A DNA stretch of 8,965 nucleotides from Lysinibacillus sp. Its GTDB lineage: Bacteria > Bacillota > Bacilli > Bacillales_A > Planococcaceae. Positions 1-5,661 of the stretch are shown piece by piece. The first letter of the stretch is position 1, and each line of letters opens with the position of its first letter. The stretch covers positions 1-8,965 of the forward strand of contig JAAYHP010000180.1 of assembly GCA_012735355.1 (NCBI GenBank), written 5' to 3'. The notes under the pieces are model-generated. The model was not told the DNA's origin, made no database searches, and saw only the letters and a list, made by a program, of their open reading frames with translations. Made by a program: the position numbers and the translations under genes.

Positions 1-386
1 CGTTTAATCGGTTTTCTTATCTTTGCTTTTTCGATAATCCAGCGTGCAACAAGCTCCCCTTCCCTCCCTGCATCGGTGGCAATAATAATTTCGTTTACAT
101 CTTTTCGAAGAAGTTGAGCCTTTACCGCATTGAATTGTTTTCCCGTTTGTTTAATGACCGCAAGTTTCATTTTTTCCGGTAGCATTGGTAAATCTTCTAG
201 GTTCCACTGTTTATATTTCACATCGTAGCTTTCGGGATCCGCTAATGTCACTAAATGACCAAGCGCCCAAGTGACAATATATTGATTGCCTTCTAAATAT
301 CCGTTGCCGCTTTTTTTGCAATTAAGGACTCTCGCAATATCCCGTGCGACAGATGGTTTTTCGGCCAGTACTAAACTTTTTGCCAT
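1..386 (-). CDS. topB: DNA topoisomerase III, N-terminal part (cut by window edge)
   Basis: Type IA topoisomerase that passes single strands to relax negative supercoils and decatenate replication or recombination intermediates. The visible 128 codons hold the first part of the TOPRIM domain. The N-terminus [20 protein letters not shown] carries the conserved acidic/Lys pair E9-K10. The metal-binding block DAGREGE is at residues 105-111, followed by LVARWI, as in Bacillus TopB. The active-site Tyr lies further on, outside the window. The start is ATG at 386 with an AAAGGAT ribosome site (plus-strand 395-401) about 8 bases upstream. It is transcribed divergently from the SDR gene, sharing a 136-bp intergenic region. 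TopB is preferred over TopA because of the [12 protein letters not shown] start and the DAGREGE form of the TOPRIM block. The rest of the gene cannot be judged. Confidence 0.93.
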   Translation of the reverse strand, partial: MAKSLVLAEKPSVARDIARVLNCKKSGNGYLEGNQYIVTWALGHLVTLADPESYDVKYKQWNLEDLPMLPEKMKLAVIKQTGKQFNAVKAQLLRKDVNEIIIATDAGREGELVARWIIEKAKIRKPIK

Positions 387-404
387 AAGTTACATCCTTT
401 CGTA

Positions 405-416
405 AGTCATATGACT
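405..416. promoter_or_regulatory. 12-bp perfect palindrome in the topB leader
   Basis: AGTCATATGACT reads the same on both strands. It lies 19 bp upstream of the topB ATG, just before its ribosome binding site. A possible extended -10 for topB (TGGTATGCT, minus strand) lies a little further upstream, near 426-434, but has no good -35. The palindrome could be a regulator site or chance; I recognise no regulator for it. Confidence 0.25.
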
Positions 417-455
417 ACTATAGCATACCACTGTTTTTCCTTCATTCAGAACACA

Positions 456-484
456 TTGTAATTAATTGACAAAAACATTATAAT
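456..484 (+). promoter_or_regulatory. Sigma-A promoter of the SDR gene
   Basis: A perfect -10 TATAAT is at 479-484, with TTGTAA (4 of 6 matches to TTGACA) at 456-461 and a 17-bp spacer. A TTGACA at 466-471 looks tempting but is only 7 bp from this -10 and about 20 bp from the next candidate (TATACA, 492-497), so it is the weaker choice. Transcription should start near 491, inside the cre-like site. The ribosome site AAGGAGGG at 508-515 follows, 7 bases before the ATG at 523. Confidence 0.7.
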
Positions 485-497
485 GTAAGCGTATACA
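484..497. promoter_or_regulatory. CcpA catabolite-responsive element (cre)
   Basis: TGTAAGCGTATACA matches the Bacillus cre consensus TGWAARCGYTWNCW at 13 of 14 positions; the only miss is A for the T at position 10. It has the TGTA...TACA dyad symmetry. It starts at the last base of the -10 box and covers the predicted transcription start. By established CcpA behaviour, that placement means repression when preferred sugars are present. This suggests the downstream dehydrogenase belongs to the use of a secondary carbon source. Confidence 0.72.
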
Positions 498-522
498 TTT
501 TCTGCATAAGGAGGGATTTTTA

Positions 523-1257
523 ATGGGTCGTTTAAGTGGGAAAATTGCAATTATTACTGGTGGTGCACGTGGAATGGGAGCAAGCCACGTTCGCAAGTTT
601 GTCGCTGAGGGAGCTAAAGTCGTTTTTACCGATTTAAATGAAGAAGGTGGAAATGCTTTAGCTCTAGAACTAGGGGAAAACGTGAAATTTGTTAAACAAG
701 ACGTTACAAACTGGGCAGATTGGGAAAATGTCATTGCTGAAACGGAAAACACTTTCGGACCAGCGAATATATTAGTAAACAATGCGGGGATTAGTGTGAA
801 TAAATCTTTAATGGAAATGACGGAAGAAGAATATCGTAAAATTGTCGATATTAATCAAGTTTCCGTTTTCCTTGGCATGAAGGCGGTTGTTCCTTTAATG
901 CAAAAAGCCGGTGGTGGCTCCATTATTAATATTTCTTCCATAAACGGTCTTGTTGGTGGAGCTGTTGGCTATACAGATACGAAATTTGCTGTTAGAGGAA
1001 TCACGAAAGCAGCTGCTCTTCAATTAGCACATTTAGGAATTCGCGTAAATTCTGTACATCCAGGTGTAATTGAAACACCAATGGTTACTGAAGGTGATGC
1101 AGTGGAAGTGATTAAAGAATTTGCAAAATCCATCCCTGTCGGAAGAATGGCTCAGCCTGAAGAAGTGACAAATTTAGTATTGTATCTTGCTTCCGATGAA
1201 TCAAGCTACTCGACTGGTTCTGAATTCATTATTGATGGTGGGTTAACTGCAATGTAA
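523..1257 (+). CDS. SDR-family NAD(H)-dependent oxidoreductase
   Basis: A 244-residue classical short-chain dehydrogenase/reductase, of usual length for the family, cytosolic and probably tetrameric. The Rossmann dinucleotide motif TGGARGMG is at 12-19, and NNAG at 86-89. The structural Asn is N111 and the catalytic Ser S139 (ISSI). The YxxxK pair is Y150/K154 in YTDTK. Asp37 at the end of the second strand (FTDLN) predicts NAD(H) over NADP(H). The C-terminal IDGG signature is present. The Ser-to-Tyr gap is 11 residues, against about 13 in FabG and 3-alpha/20-beta-hydroxysteroid dehydrogenase, so the loop over the active site is short. Overall it resembles the steroid/cyclic alcohol dehydrogenase and glucose 1-dehydrogenase branch, but the substrate cannot be read from sequence. 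The start is fixed by AAGGAGGG at 508-515. It is monocistronic, with its own promoter, cre site and terminator. Confidence 0.9.
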   Translation: MGRLSGKIAIITGGARGMGASHVRKFVAEGAKVVFTDLNEEGGNALALELGENVKFVKQDVTNWADWENVIAETENTFGPANILVNNAGISVNKSLMEMTEEEYRKIVDINQVSVFLGMKAVVPLMQKAGGGSIINISSINGLVGGAVGYTDTKFAVRGITKAAALQLAHLGIRVNSVHPGVIETPMVTEGDAVEVIKEFAKSIPVGRMAQPEEVTNLVLYLASDESSYSTGSEFIIDGGLTAM

Positions 1258-1302
1258 GTATTTAAGCTACTTGGTAACGAAAAATAATAACTCTATCAAA
1301 TT

Positions 1303-1333
1303 TGGTGTTGGAGAATAAAACCAACACCATTTT
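1303..1333 (+). terminator. Rho-independent terminator of the SDR gene
   Basis: Perfect 9-bp stem TGGTGTTGG (1303-1311) / CCAACACCA (1321-1329) with a 9-base loop, followed by TTTT. It ends the SDR transcript 46 bp after the stop codon. The short T run makes it moderate in strength. Confidence 0.82.
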
Positions 1334-1353
1334 CTACATAAAAAAAGAGCCAA

Positions 1354-1396
1354 GTGACATAATTCTCCAAACCACATTTTCAAGGTGTAATGTCAC
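1354..1396. repeat. Spaced inverted repeat between the convergent SDR and copA units
   Basis: GTGACAT (1354-1360) and ATGTCAC (1390-1396) are exact 7-bp inverted copies separated by 29 bases. Read on the minus strand, the right half is followed after about 7 bases by a run of seven T. It could therefore be a weak back-up terminator for copA read-through, or simply chance. Apart from the two terminators, nothing else is recognised in the 1258-1480 gap. Confidence 0.3.
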
Positions 1397-1440
1397 ATGT
1401 TTCATCAATACTTTATAATCAGTTGATTTAATTTGTGCAT

Positions 1441-1472
1441 AAAAAAATCACGACCGATTTCGATCGTGATTT
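1441..1472 (-). terminator. Rho-independent terminator of the copper operon
   Basis: On the minus strand, a 9-bp stem AAATCACGA / TCGTGATTT (plus positions 1445-1453 and 1464-1472), with 3 further pairs inside after one mismatch, runs into seven T (plus 1441-1447 are A). It sits 8 bp after the copA stop and closes the csoR-copZ-copA transcript. Confidence 0.87.
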
Positions 1473-1480
1473 GAATTTAG

Positions 1481-3904
1481 CTAATTCAATTTCACTCGTT
1501 GCAAGCGCAATGCATTGAGTACCACTGAAACGGAACTGAAGGCCATCGCCGCCCCAGCAACCCACGGAGCAAGGAATCCAACGGCTGCAATTGGGATACC
1601 AAGAGTGTTATAGGCAAAGGCCCAGAATAAGTTTTGCTTAATATTGCGCATCGTTTTATGGCTCATAATGATGGCATCGGCAATACTATTTAAATCTCCG
1701 CGAATTAACGTAATATCCGCTGCTGCAATCGCCACATCCGTACCTGTGCCAATAGCCATTCCGATATCGGCAACGGCTAAAGCTGGTGCGTCATTAATGC
1801 CGTCTCCAACCATTGCCACCTTTTTCCCTGCAAATTGCAGTTTTTTAATTTCTTCCGCTTTTTGCTCAGGTAGCACTTCGGCAATCACTTTATTGATTCC
1901 TACTTCTTCACCAATCGCTTTTGCCGTCCGCTCGTTATCGCCAGTTAACATGATTACTTCAATACCCATTTCTTTTAGTCGCCCTATCGCCTTTTTCGAA
2001 GTATCTTTCACTATATCACTCACAGCAACTAATCCACTATACTTCCCATCAATGCTCGCTAACATCGCTGTTTTTCCTTTTTCCTCAAGCCGCTCCATCA
2101 TCGGTAAAACTGAAGAAATTTCCACTTGATGTTTTTGCATCAATTTCCGGGTACCAACGAGCACTTCCTTTCCATCGATGAAACCTTTTACACCGTAACC
2201 AGGAATCGCTTCAAAGGCTTGCACTTCTCTTAAAGGAATCTCCTTCGCTTCAATCCCTTTCACAATTGCTTGTGCTAAAGGATGCTCCGATTGTTTTTCA
2301 ACCGAGCCGATAAAGGAAAGGAAGGTTTCCTCATCTTTATCATTCGCAATAAAAACGTCCGTTAATTCCGGTTCACCTTTCGTCACTGTTCCTGTTTTAT
2401 CAACAACGACCGTATTAATATGGTGAGTTTGTTCGAGATATTCTCCACCTTTAAATAAAATACCAAACTCTGCTGCTCTCCCGGAACCAGCCATAATCGA
2501 CGTCGGTGTAGCAAGCCCTAAAGCACAAGGACAAGCAATAACGAGAACGGAAATTAATGCTTCTAGTGCTGGTGTAAATTCACCAGGTGTGACAAATACA
2601 ATCCAAACTGCAAAAGTAATCAAGGCGATAACAACGACAATTGGAACAAAAATACCGGAGATATTATCAGCTAGTCGTTGAATCGGTGCTTTTGAACCTT
2701 GGGCATCTTCCACTACTTTAATAATTTGTGCAAGGGCCGTCTCTCGCCCTACCTTTGTCGCTTTCATTTTAATGAATCCATTTTTATTAATTGTGGAACC
2801 AAAAACAAGTGAGCCGACTGTTTTATCCACTGGAATGCTCTCTCCAGTTAACATCGATTCATCGACAGCGGTATCTCCTTCCAACACTTCGCCGTCTACT
2901 GGAATTTTTTCACCCGGCTTCACTAAAATAATATCCCCAATGACCACTTCTTCTAGCGGGATTTCCTTTTCCACACCGTCCCGCACAACGAGAGCGGTTT
3001 TCGCTTGCAACCCCATCAGTTTTTTAATCGCTTCTGATGAACGCCCTTTTGCTTTTGCTTCAAACAGTTTCCCTAATAAAATTAATGTAATTAATACCGC
3101 ACTCGTTTCGAAATAAAGATCTGGATCCAAATCAGTGCCTACCGTTTTAATCGCTTGATACAAACTGTAAAAGTAAGCTGCTGATGTACCAAGCACAACG
3201 AGCACATCCATGTTGGCACTACCGTTTTTCAATGCTTTATAGGCACTCGTGTAAAATTGCCATCCGATAATAAACTGTATCGGTGTAGCAAGGACCATTT
3301 GTACCCACGGATTCATTAAAAAATCCGGCATGTAAATGAAAGATGTAAAGGAAAAGTGACCAACCATCGTCCACAATAAGGGAAAAGCAAAAATAGCCGA
3401 TACAATAAATTTATTCCTTTGTTTTTTTATTTCTGCTTCTCGATAATCTAGCGCCTCTTGTTCGTTCTCTTTCATATGTGCACCATACCCTAATTTTTCA
3501 ACCCTTGCGATAATATCCGATACAGTAAGTTCAGAAGGGTTAAATTCAACCGTTGCCTTTTCTAACGCAAGGTTGACAGTAGCATTGGATATGCCGTCTA
3601 GTTTATTTAAACCTTTTTCTATGCGTGTGGCGCAAGCAGCACAAGTCATTCCGGTGATGACAATTTCTTTTTTTTCTTTCACAACACCGTAGCCAAGATC
3701 TTGTATTTTCTTTTCTACTTGTTTTTCGCTAATTTTTTTTGGATCGAATTGAATCGTCGACTTTTCTAAAGCTAAGTTAACAGTGGCATTTTCTACACCT
3801 TCCATCTTATTCAATACCTTTTCAATACGATTAGAACAGGCGGCACACGTCATCCCGGTAATTTGAATCGTCGTTTCTTTCAAGTTTGTCGTTTCCTTCG
3901 TCAT
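1481..3904 (-). CDS. copA: Copper-exporting P1B-type ATPase CopA
   Basis: An 807-residue inner-membrane pump that uses ATP to export Cu(I), loaded by CopZ. Two N-terminal heavy-metal domains carry GMTCAAC at 17-23 and 85-91. The actuator TGE is at 353-355. The transmembrane metal site CPC is at 458-460. The phosphorylated Asp is D502 in DKTGT. HP is at 541-542, TGDN at 654-657 and GDGIND at 700-705. Y765-N766 and MAFSS 787-791 complete the Cu(I)-specific P1B-1 set, so this is a copper (possibly also silver) exporter, not a Zn/Cd pump. Length and domain order match Bacillus CopA. The start is ATG at 3904, with AGAGGTGA 9-10 bases upstream. An in-frame ATG at 3982 would add 26 residues but lies inside a hairpin and has no ribosome site. 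Third gene after csoR and copZ. Confidence 0.96.
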   Translation of the reverse strand: MTKETTNLKETTIQITGMTCAACSNRIEKVLNKMEGVENATVNLALEKSTIQFDPKKISEKQVEKKIQDLGYGVVKEKKEIVITGMTCAACATRIEKGLNKLDGISNATVNLALEKATVEFNPSELTVSDIIARVEKLGYGAHMKENEQEALDYREAEIKKQRNKFIVSAIFAFPLLWTMVGHFSFTSFIYMPDFLMNPWVQMVLATPIQFIIGWQFYTSAYKALKNGSANMDVLVVLGTSAAYFYSLYQAIKTVGTDLDPDLYFETSAVLITLILLGKLFEAKAKGRSSEAIKKLMGLQAKTALVVRDGVEKEIPLEEVVIGDIILVKPGEKIPVDGEVLEGDTAVDESMLTGESIPVDKTVGSLVFGSTINKNGFIKMKATKVGRETALAQIIKVVEDAQGSKAPIQRLADNISGIFVPIVVVIALITFAVWIVFVTPGEFTPALEALISVLVIACPCALGLATPTSIMAGSGRAAEFGILFKGGEYLEQTHHINTVVVDKTGTVTKGEPELTDVFIANDKDEETFLSFIGSVEKQSEHPLAQAIVKGIEAKEIPLREVQAFEAIPGYGVKGFIDGKEVLVGTRKLMQKHQVEISSVLPMMERLEEKGKTAMLASIDGKYSGLVAVSDIVKDTSKKAIGRLKEMGIEVIMLTGDNERTAKAIGEEVGINKVIAEVLPEQKAEEIKKLQFAGKKVAMVGDGINDAPALAVADIGMAIGTGTDVAIAAADITLIRGDLNSIADAIIMSHKTMRNIKQNLFWAFAYNTLGIPIAAVGFLAPWVAGAAMAFSSVSVVLNALRLQRVKLN

Positions 3905-3925
3905 GGTGAATGTCACCTCTTTCTC

Positions 3926-3942
3926 ATACCGTAATAGGGTAT
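3926..3942. promoter_or_regulatory. Second CsoR-type operator, upstream of copA
   Basis: ATACC-N7-GGTAT, the same palindrome and spacing as in the csoR promoter (4606-4622). It lies in the copZ-copA gap, 22 bp upstream of the copA ATG. TTTACA (minus strand, 3955-3950) and TTTATA (3947-3942) are possible -35 boxes, but no convincing -10 pairs with either. It may be a weak internal copper-responsive promoter, a roadblock site, or a remnant. Confidence 0.55.
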
Positions 3943-3952
3943 ATAAAGTTGT

Positions 3953-3986
3953 AAAAGAGAAGTGCTTTCTTTCGCAAAGCACTTCT
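3953..3986 (-). terminator. Attenuator-like hairpin between copZ and copA
   Basis: On the minus strand, a perfect 11-bp stem AGAAGTGCTTT / AAAGCACTTCT (plus 3958-3968 and 3976-3986, loop 7) is followed by CTTTTA. It starts 8 bases after the copZ stop. The T run is short, so partial termination or a 3'-end stabiliser for copZ mRNA is more likely than full termination. Either would give more CopZ than CopA. Confidence 0.6.
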
Positions 3987-3994
3987 ATAAAAAA

Positions 3995-4201
3995 TTATTC
4001 TACATCATACCCTTGATCGTCGATTGTTTCTTTAATTTGCTCAATCGTCACTTTTGCTCTATCAAAAGTAACATTCACTTCTCCAGCTTCTAAATTTACT
4101 TTTACTTCTTGCACTCCATCTAAAGCACCAACGCTTCCTTCTACAGCTTTTACACAATGGCCGCAAGACATACCTTTAACGTTTAATGTGATGTTTTCCA
4201 T
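3995..4201 (-). CDS. copZ: Copper chaperone CopZ
   Basis: A 68-residue Atx1-like cytosolic metallochaperone that binds Cu(I), hands it to the N-terminal domains of CopA and can deliver it to CsoR. It is a single heavy-metal-associated domain with GMSCGHC at 10-16; C13 and C16 are the Cu(I) ligands. H15 in the CxHC form and the C-terminal GYDV match Bacillus subtilis CopZ closely, and the length is the usual one. Ribosome site AAAGGAG (plus 4212-4218) is about 10 bases before the ATG. The gene lies 49 bp downstream of csoR and 90 bp upstream of copA in one operon. Confidence 0.95.
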   Translation of the reverse strand: MENITLNVKGMSCGHCVKAVEGSVGALDGVQEVKVNLEAGEVNVTFDRAKVTIEQIKETIDDQGYDVE

Positions 4202-4216
4202 AAGTTACTATCTCCT

Positions 4217-4250
4217 TTAACGATTTGATTAATAAACGATAATCCGTTAA
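4217..4250 (-). other. Hairpin between csoR and copZ overlapping the copZ ribosome site
   Basis: TTAACGATT (4217-4225) pairs with AATCCGTTAA (4241-4250) over 9 bp with one bulged C and a 15-base loop. It fills the gap from the csoR stop to the copZ ribosome site and overlaps the first As of that site. It could tune copZ translation or mark an RNA processing point; no terminator T run follows. Confidence 0.35.
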
Positions 4251-4571
4251 CTATTTTCTCATCAATTTTTGAATTGTAACGATTAATTCATCGATCACTT
4301 CATCATCACCTTCTGATAAGCGATCGACAACACATCCTTTAATGTGCCCCTCCAATAATATTTTGGCTACACTGTTTAATGCAGATTGGGTAGCAGCCAG
4401 TTGAGTAATGACATCATCGAAATAAACATCCAGCTCAATCATTCCTTTGATCCCTCGAATTTGACCTTCGATGCGATTAAGCCGTGTCGTTAAATCCTTT
4501 TTAACATGTTCTGGATGGTGGCTTTTTCGACAATTATCTTGAGCACAATGCTCTTCATTCAATTTTTCCAA
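4251..4571 (-). CDS. csoR: CsoR-family copper-sensing repressor, first Cys ligand replaced by Phe
   Basis: A 106-residue all-helical DUF156 repressor that binds the operon operator when copper is low and releases it on Cu(I) binding. RLNRIEGQIRGI marks the family. Of the usual Cys-His-Cys copper site, His76 and Cys80 (GHIKGC) remain. The first Cys, expected after Tyr50, is Phe51 (VYFDDV). The N-terminus is rich in possible ligands: H8, C9, C14, H18, H19, H22. The start is TTG at 4571, with GGAGG at 4584-4580 and 8 bases spacing. This gives the N-terminus MEKLNEEH, like B. subtilis CsoR. An in-frame ATG at 4586 would add 5 residues but lacks a ribosome site and would lie about 5 bases from the transcription start. 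The copper role rests mostly on the downstream copZ-copA. A sulfide (CstR) or Ni/formaldehyde (RcnR/FrmR) sensor is less likely. Confidence 0.88.
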   Translation of the reverse strand: MEKLNEEHCAQDNCRKSHHPEHVKKDLTTRLNRIEGQIRGIKGMIELDVYFDDVITQLAATQSALNSVAKILLEGHIKGCVVDRLSEGDDEVIDELIVTIQKLMRK

Positions 4572-4597
4572 TTTCACTACCTCCATTACTCAAATTT

Positions 4598-4627
4598 ATA
4601 ATAGGATACCTACGTATGGTATGTCAA
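4598..4627 (-). promoter_or_regulatory. Promoter of the csoR-copZ-copA operon
   Basis: On the minus strand, a perfect TTGACA (4627-4622) and TATTAT (4603-4598), 5 of 6 matches to TATAAT, are 18 bp apart. The predicted start near 4591 gives a leader of about 20 bases, containing GGAGG and the TTG start. Confidence 0.8.
4606..4622. promoter_or_regulatory. CsoR operator in the operon promoter
   Basis: ATACC-TACGTAT-GGTAT is an inverted repeat filling the promoter spacer and touching the -35 box. Bound repressor would block RNA polymerase. TACC...GGTA palindromes of this kind are typical of CsoR operators upstream of Bacillus copZA. An identical pair of half-sites recurs at 3926-3942. Confidence 0.78.
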
Positions 4628-4668
4628 TTAATTATATTCACTATTTTAAGTGATGCCATATAATAAAT

Positions 4669-4714
4669 AAGATCGAATGTGGAAAACTAGTAGTTTCCCG
4701 ATTCGATCTTTTTT
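4669..4714 (-). terminator. Long hairpin terminator, probably bidirectional, after the flavoprotein gene
   Basis: AAGATCGAAT (4669-4678) pairs with ATTCGATCTT (4701-4710). Inside, GGAAA pairs with TTTCC across a short internal loop. On the plus strand it runs into TTTTTT, although no plus-strand gene lies upstream. On the minus strand, where the flavoprotein gene ends 17 bp earlier, the tail is the weaker TTATTTATTA. It probably ends that transcript and insulates the copper operon promoter. Confidence 0.75.
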
Positions 4715-4730
4715 ACATAATTTCATTCGA

Positions 4731-5285
4731 TTAATGTTTGTCGATTGGCTCTTTTGACAACGATTTGCTCATTTCGCAATATTGTACAAAAACACGAGCC
4801 AATTCTCGTAGGCGTTCATGAATATCTTCTTCTATAATTTCATCGTTTTCACTAAAATGGGAAGTATGTGTATATACGTAATTTGGGGTTACTAAACAAC
4901 GGAAATAATCTAATATCGGTCTAAATTGATTTTCTACTACTAAATGATGTTGGAATGTGCCTCCGCTTGCCACAATGGAAGCTGGTTTGTAACGTAATGA
5001 TTTCGGTGGCAACATATCTAAAGCATTTTTTAACACTCCAGGAATGGAAGCTTGATAAATTGGTGTCGCAAAAACATAGCCGTCCGCTTCTTCAAACTTT
5101 TGAATCATCATTTTCATATCATCATTGAGTGGGCTTCCATCTAATATTTGATGTTTTAGTTTTGAAAAATATAGTATTTCAAGTTCTAAACTTGAATCAA
5201 ATTCTTTTATATATTTTTCAACTTGTCTTAAAAGAGCTCCTGTCTTAGTACCAAAAACAGTACCATCAACGAGTAGAATTTTCAT
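4731..5285 (-). CDS. NAD(P)H-dependent FMN reductase-like flavoprotein
   Basis: A 184-residue flavodoxin-fold protein, usual length for the SsuE/azoreductase-type FMN reductases, which reduce FMN or quinone/azo substrates with NAD(P)H in the cytosol. The first strand MKILLVDG leads to the FMN-phosphate loop region at about 8-17. The family signature is TPIYQASIPGVLKNALDMLP at 74-93, contacting the flavin ring. The usual GSxxxxS phosphate loop is changed to DGTVFGTKTG, still rich in small and hydroxyl residues. GGTFQHH (108-114) sits where the family has its second flavin loop. The substrate is unknown; no sulfonate genes are nearby, so ssuE is not assigned. The start is ATG at 5285 with GGAGG 9 bases upstream. 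An in-frame ATG at 5318 has no ribosome site and falls at the likely transcription start. Confidence 0.85.
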   Translation of the reverse strand: MKILLVDGTVFGTKTGALLRQVEKYIKEFDSSLELEILYFSKLKHQILDGSPLNDDMKMMIQKFEEADGYVFATPIYQASIPGVLKNALDMLPPKSLRYKPASIVASGGTFQHHLVVENQFRPILDYFRCLVTPNYVYTHTSHFSENDEIIEEDIHERLRELARVFVQYCEMSKSLSKEPIDKH

Positions 5286-5299
5286 GTTGCAAATCCTCC

Positions 5300-5330
5300 A
5301 TCTATTGTATTCATCCATCTATCTATTGTA
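5300..5330 (-). repeat. 10-bp direct repeat at the flavoprotein promoter
   Basis: TACAATAGAT (minus strand) occurs at 5330-5321 and again at 5309-5300, a 21-bp period, about two helical turns. The first copy contains the -10 box and the second lies in the leader just before the ribosome site. It could be a paired operator or a local duplication: CCATCTAT also repeats at 5299-5306 and 5315-5322. Confidence 0.5.
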
Positions 5331-5333
5331 ACA
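5325..5333 (-). promoter_or_regulatory. Extended -10 promoter of the flavoprotein gene
   Basis: TGTTACAAT on the minus strand is an extended -10 (TGn plus TACAAT, 5 of 6 matches). No good -35 is seen 16-18 bp upstream, as is common with extended -10 promoters. Transcription would start near 5318, leaving a leader of about 33 bases. Confidence 0.5.
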
Positions 5334-5661
5334 AATGCAAAAACTCCCGAATAGGGAACGAAATAGAATATTGGACAAGTTCAGTCTTTCGGCTGAAAAT
5401 TAATGTACTCCTAGAAAGCTTTCTTTTTATCAATTCATACTATGTTTTTCTGAAGAAGTAGTATGTAAAGGATATTCAATCACGTGCATTTCATACTCTC
5501 ACATATCCCCTTCATTCTTTCATTTTTTTCCTTTTCCAAACATAAAATAATCCATATTTCAACTCTATGATGCTGAAAATCTTTCATCTAATTTTTAATT
5601 TTATACATACTTTTCTACACAGTACCATATTTTAAATAATGATTGGAAAGGATGGGATTTT
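5334..5661. other. 328-bp divergent intergenic region with small inverted repeats
   Basis: No gene is seen on either strand. It holds a 12-bp perfect palindrome AGAAAGCTTTCT (5413-5424) followed by TTTTT. It also has a 7-bp inverted repeat CATACTA (5436-5442) / TAGTATG (5459-5465) with a 16-base loop, and a pyrimidine-rich stretch at about 5495-5540. Near the 3' end, AATAAT (5635-5640) could be a -10 for the plus-strand gene, but its -35 (TTTCTA, 5612-5617) is poor. CATATTTTA at 5626-5634 resembles the sigma-K -10 pattern CATAnnnTA, without a firm -35. The ribosome site GGAAAGGA (5645-5652) serves the gene at 5662. Confidence 0.5.

Noticed and set aside
466..471. TTGACA as the -35 box of the SDR promoter
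   Set aside because: It is only 7 bp from the perfect TATAAT and about 20 bp from the next -10 candidate. TTGTAA at 456-461 has the correct 17-bp spacing.
462..782. Minus-strand open frame of 106 codons
   Set aside because: It is antisense to the SDR gene and covers its promoter and cre site, with no recognisable domain.
1644..3116. Plus-strand open frames opposite copA
   Set aside because: They are low-complexity Ser/Pro/Ile-rich shadows of a well-conserved gene on the other strand.
3905..3982. 26-residue N-terminal extension of CopA from an ATG at 3982
   Set aside because: The ATG lies inside the post-copZ hairpin, has no ribosome site, and the extension reads through the operator-like palindrome. 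ATG 3904 has AGAGGTGA and gives a normal CopA N-terminus.
5626..5634. Sigma-K sporulation promoter for the PseG/SpsG-like gene
   Set aside because: CATATTTTA fits CATAnnnTA, but no clear -35 is present and AT-rich DNA gives such matches easily.
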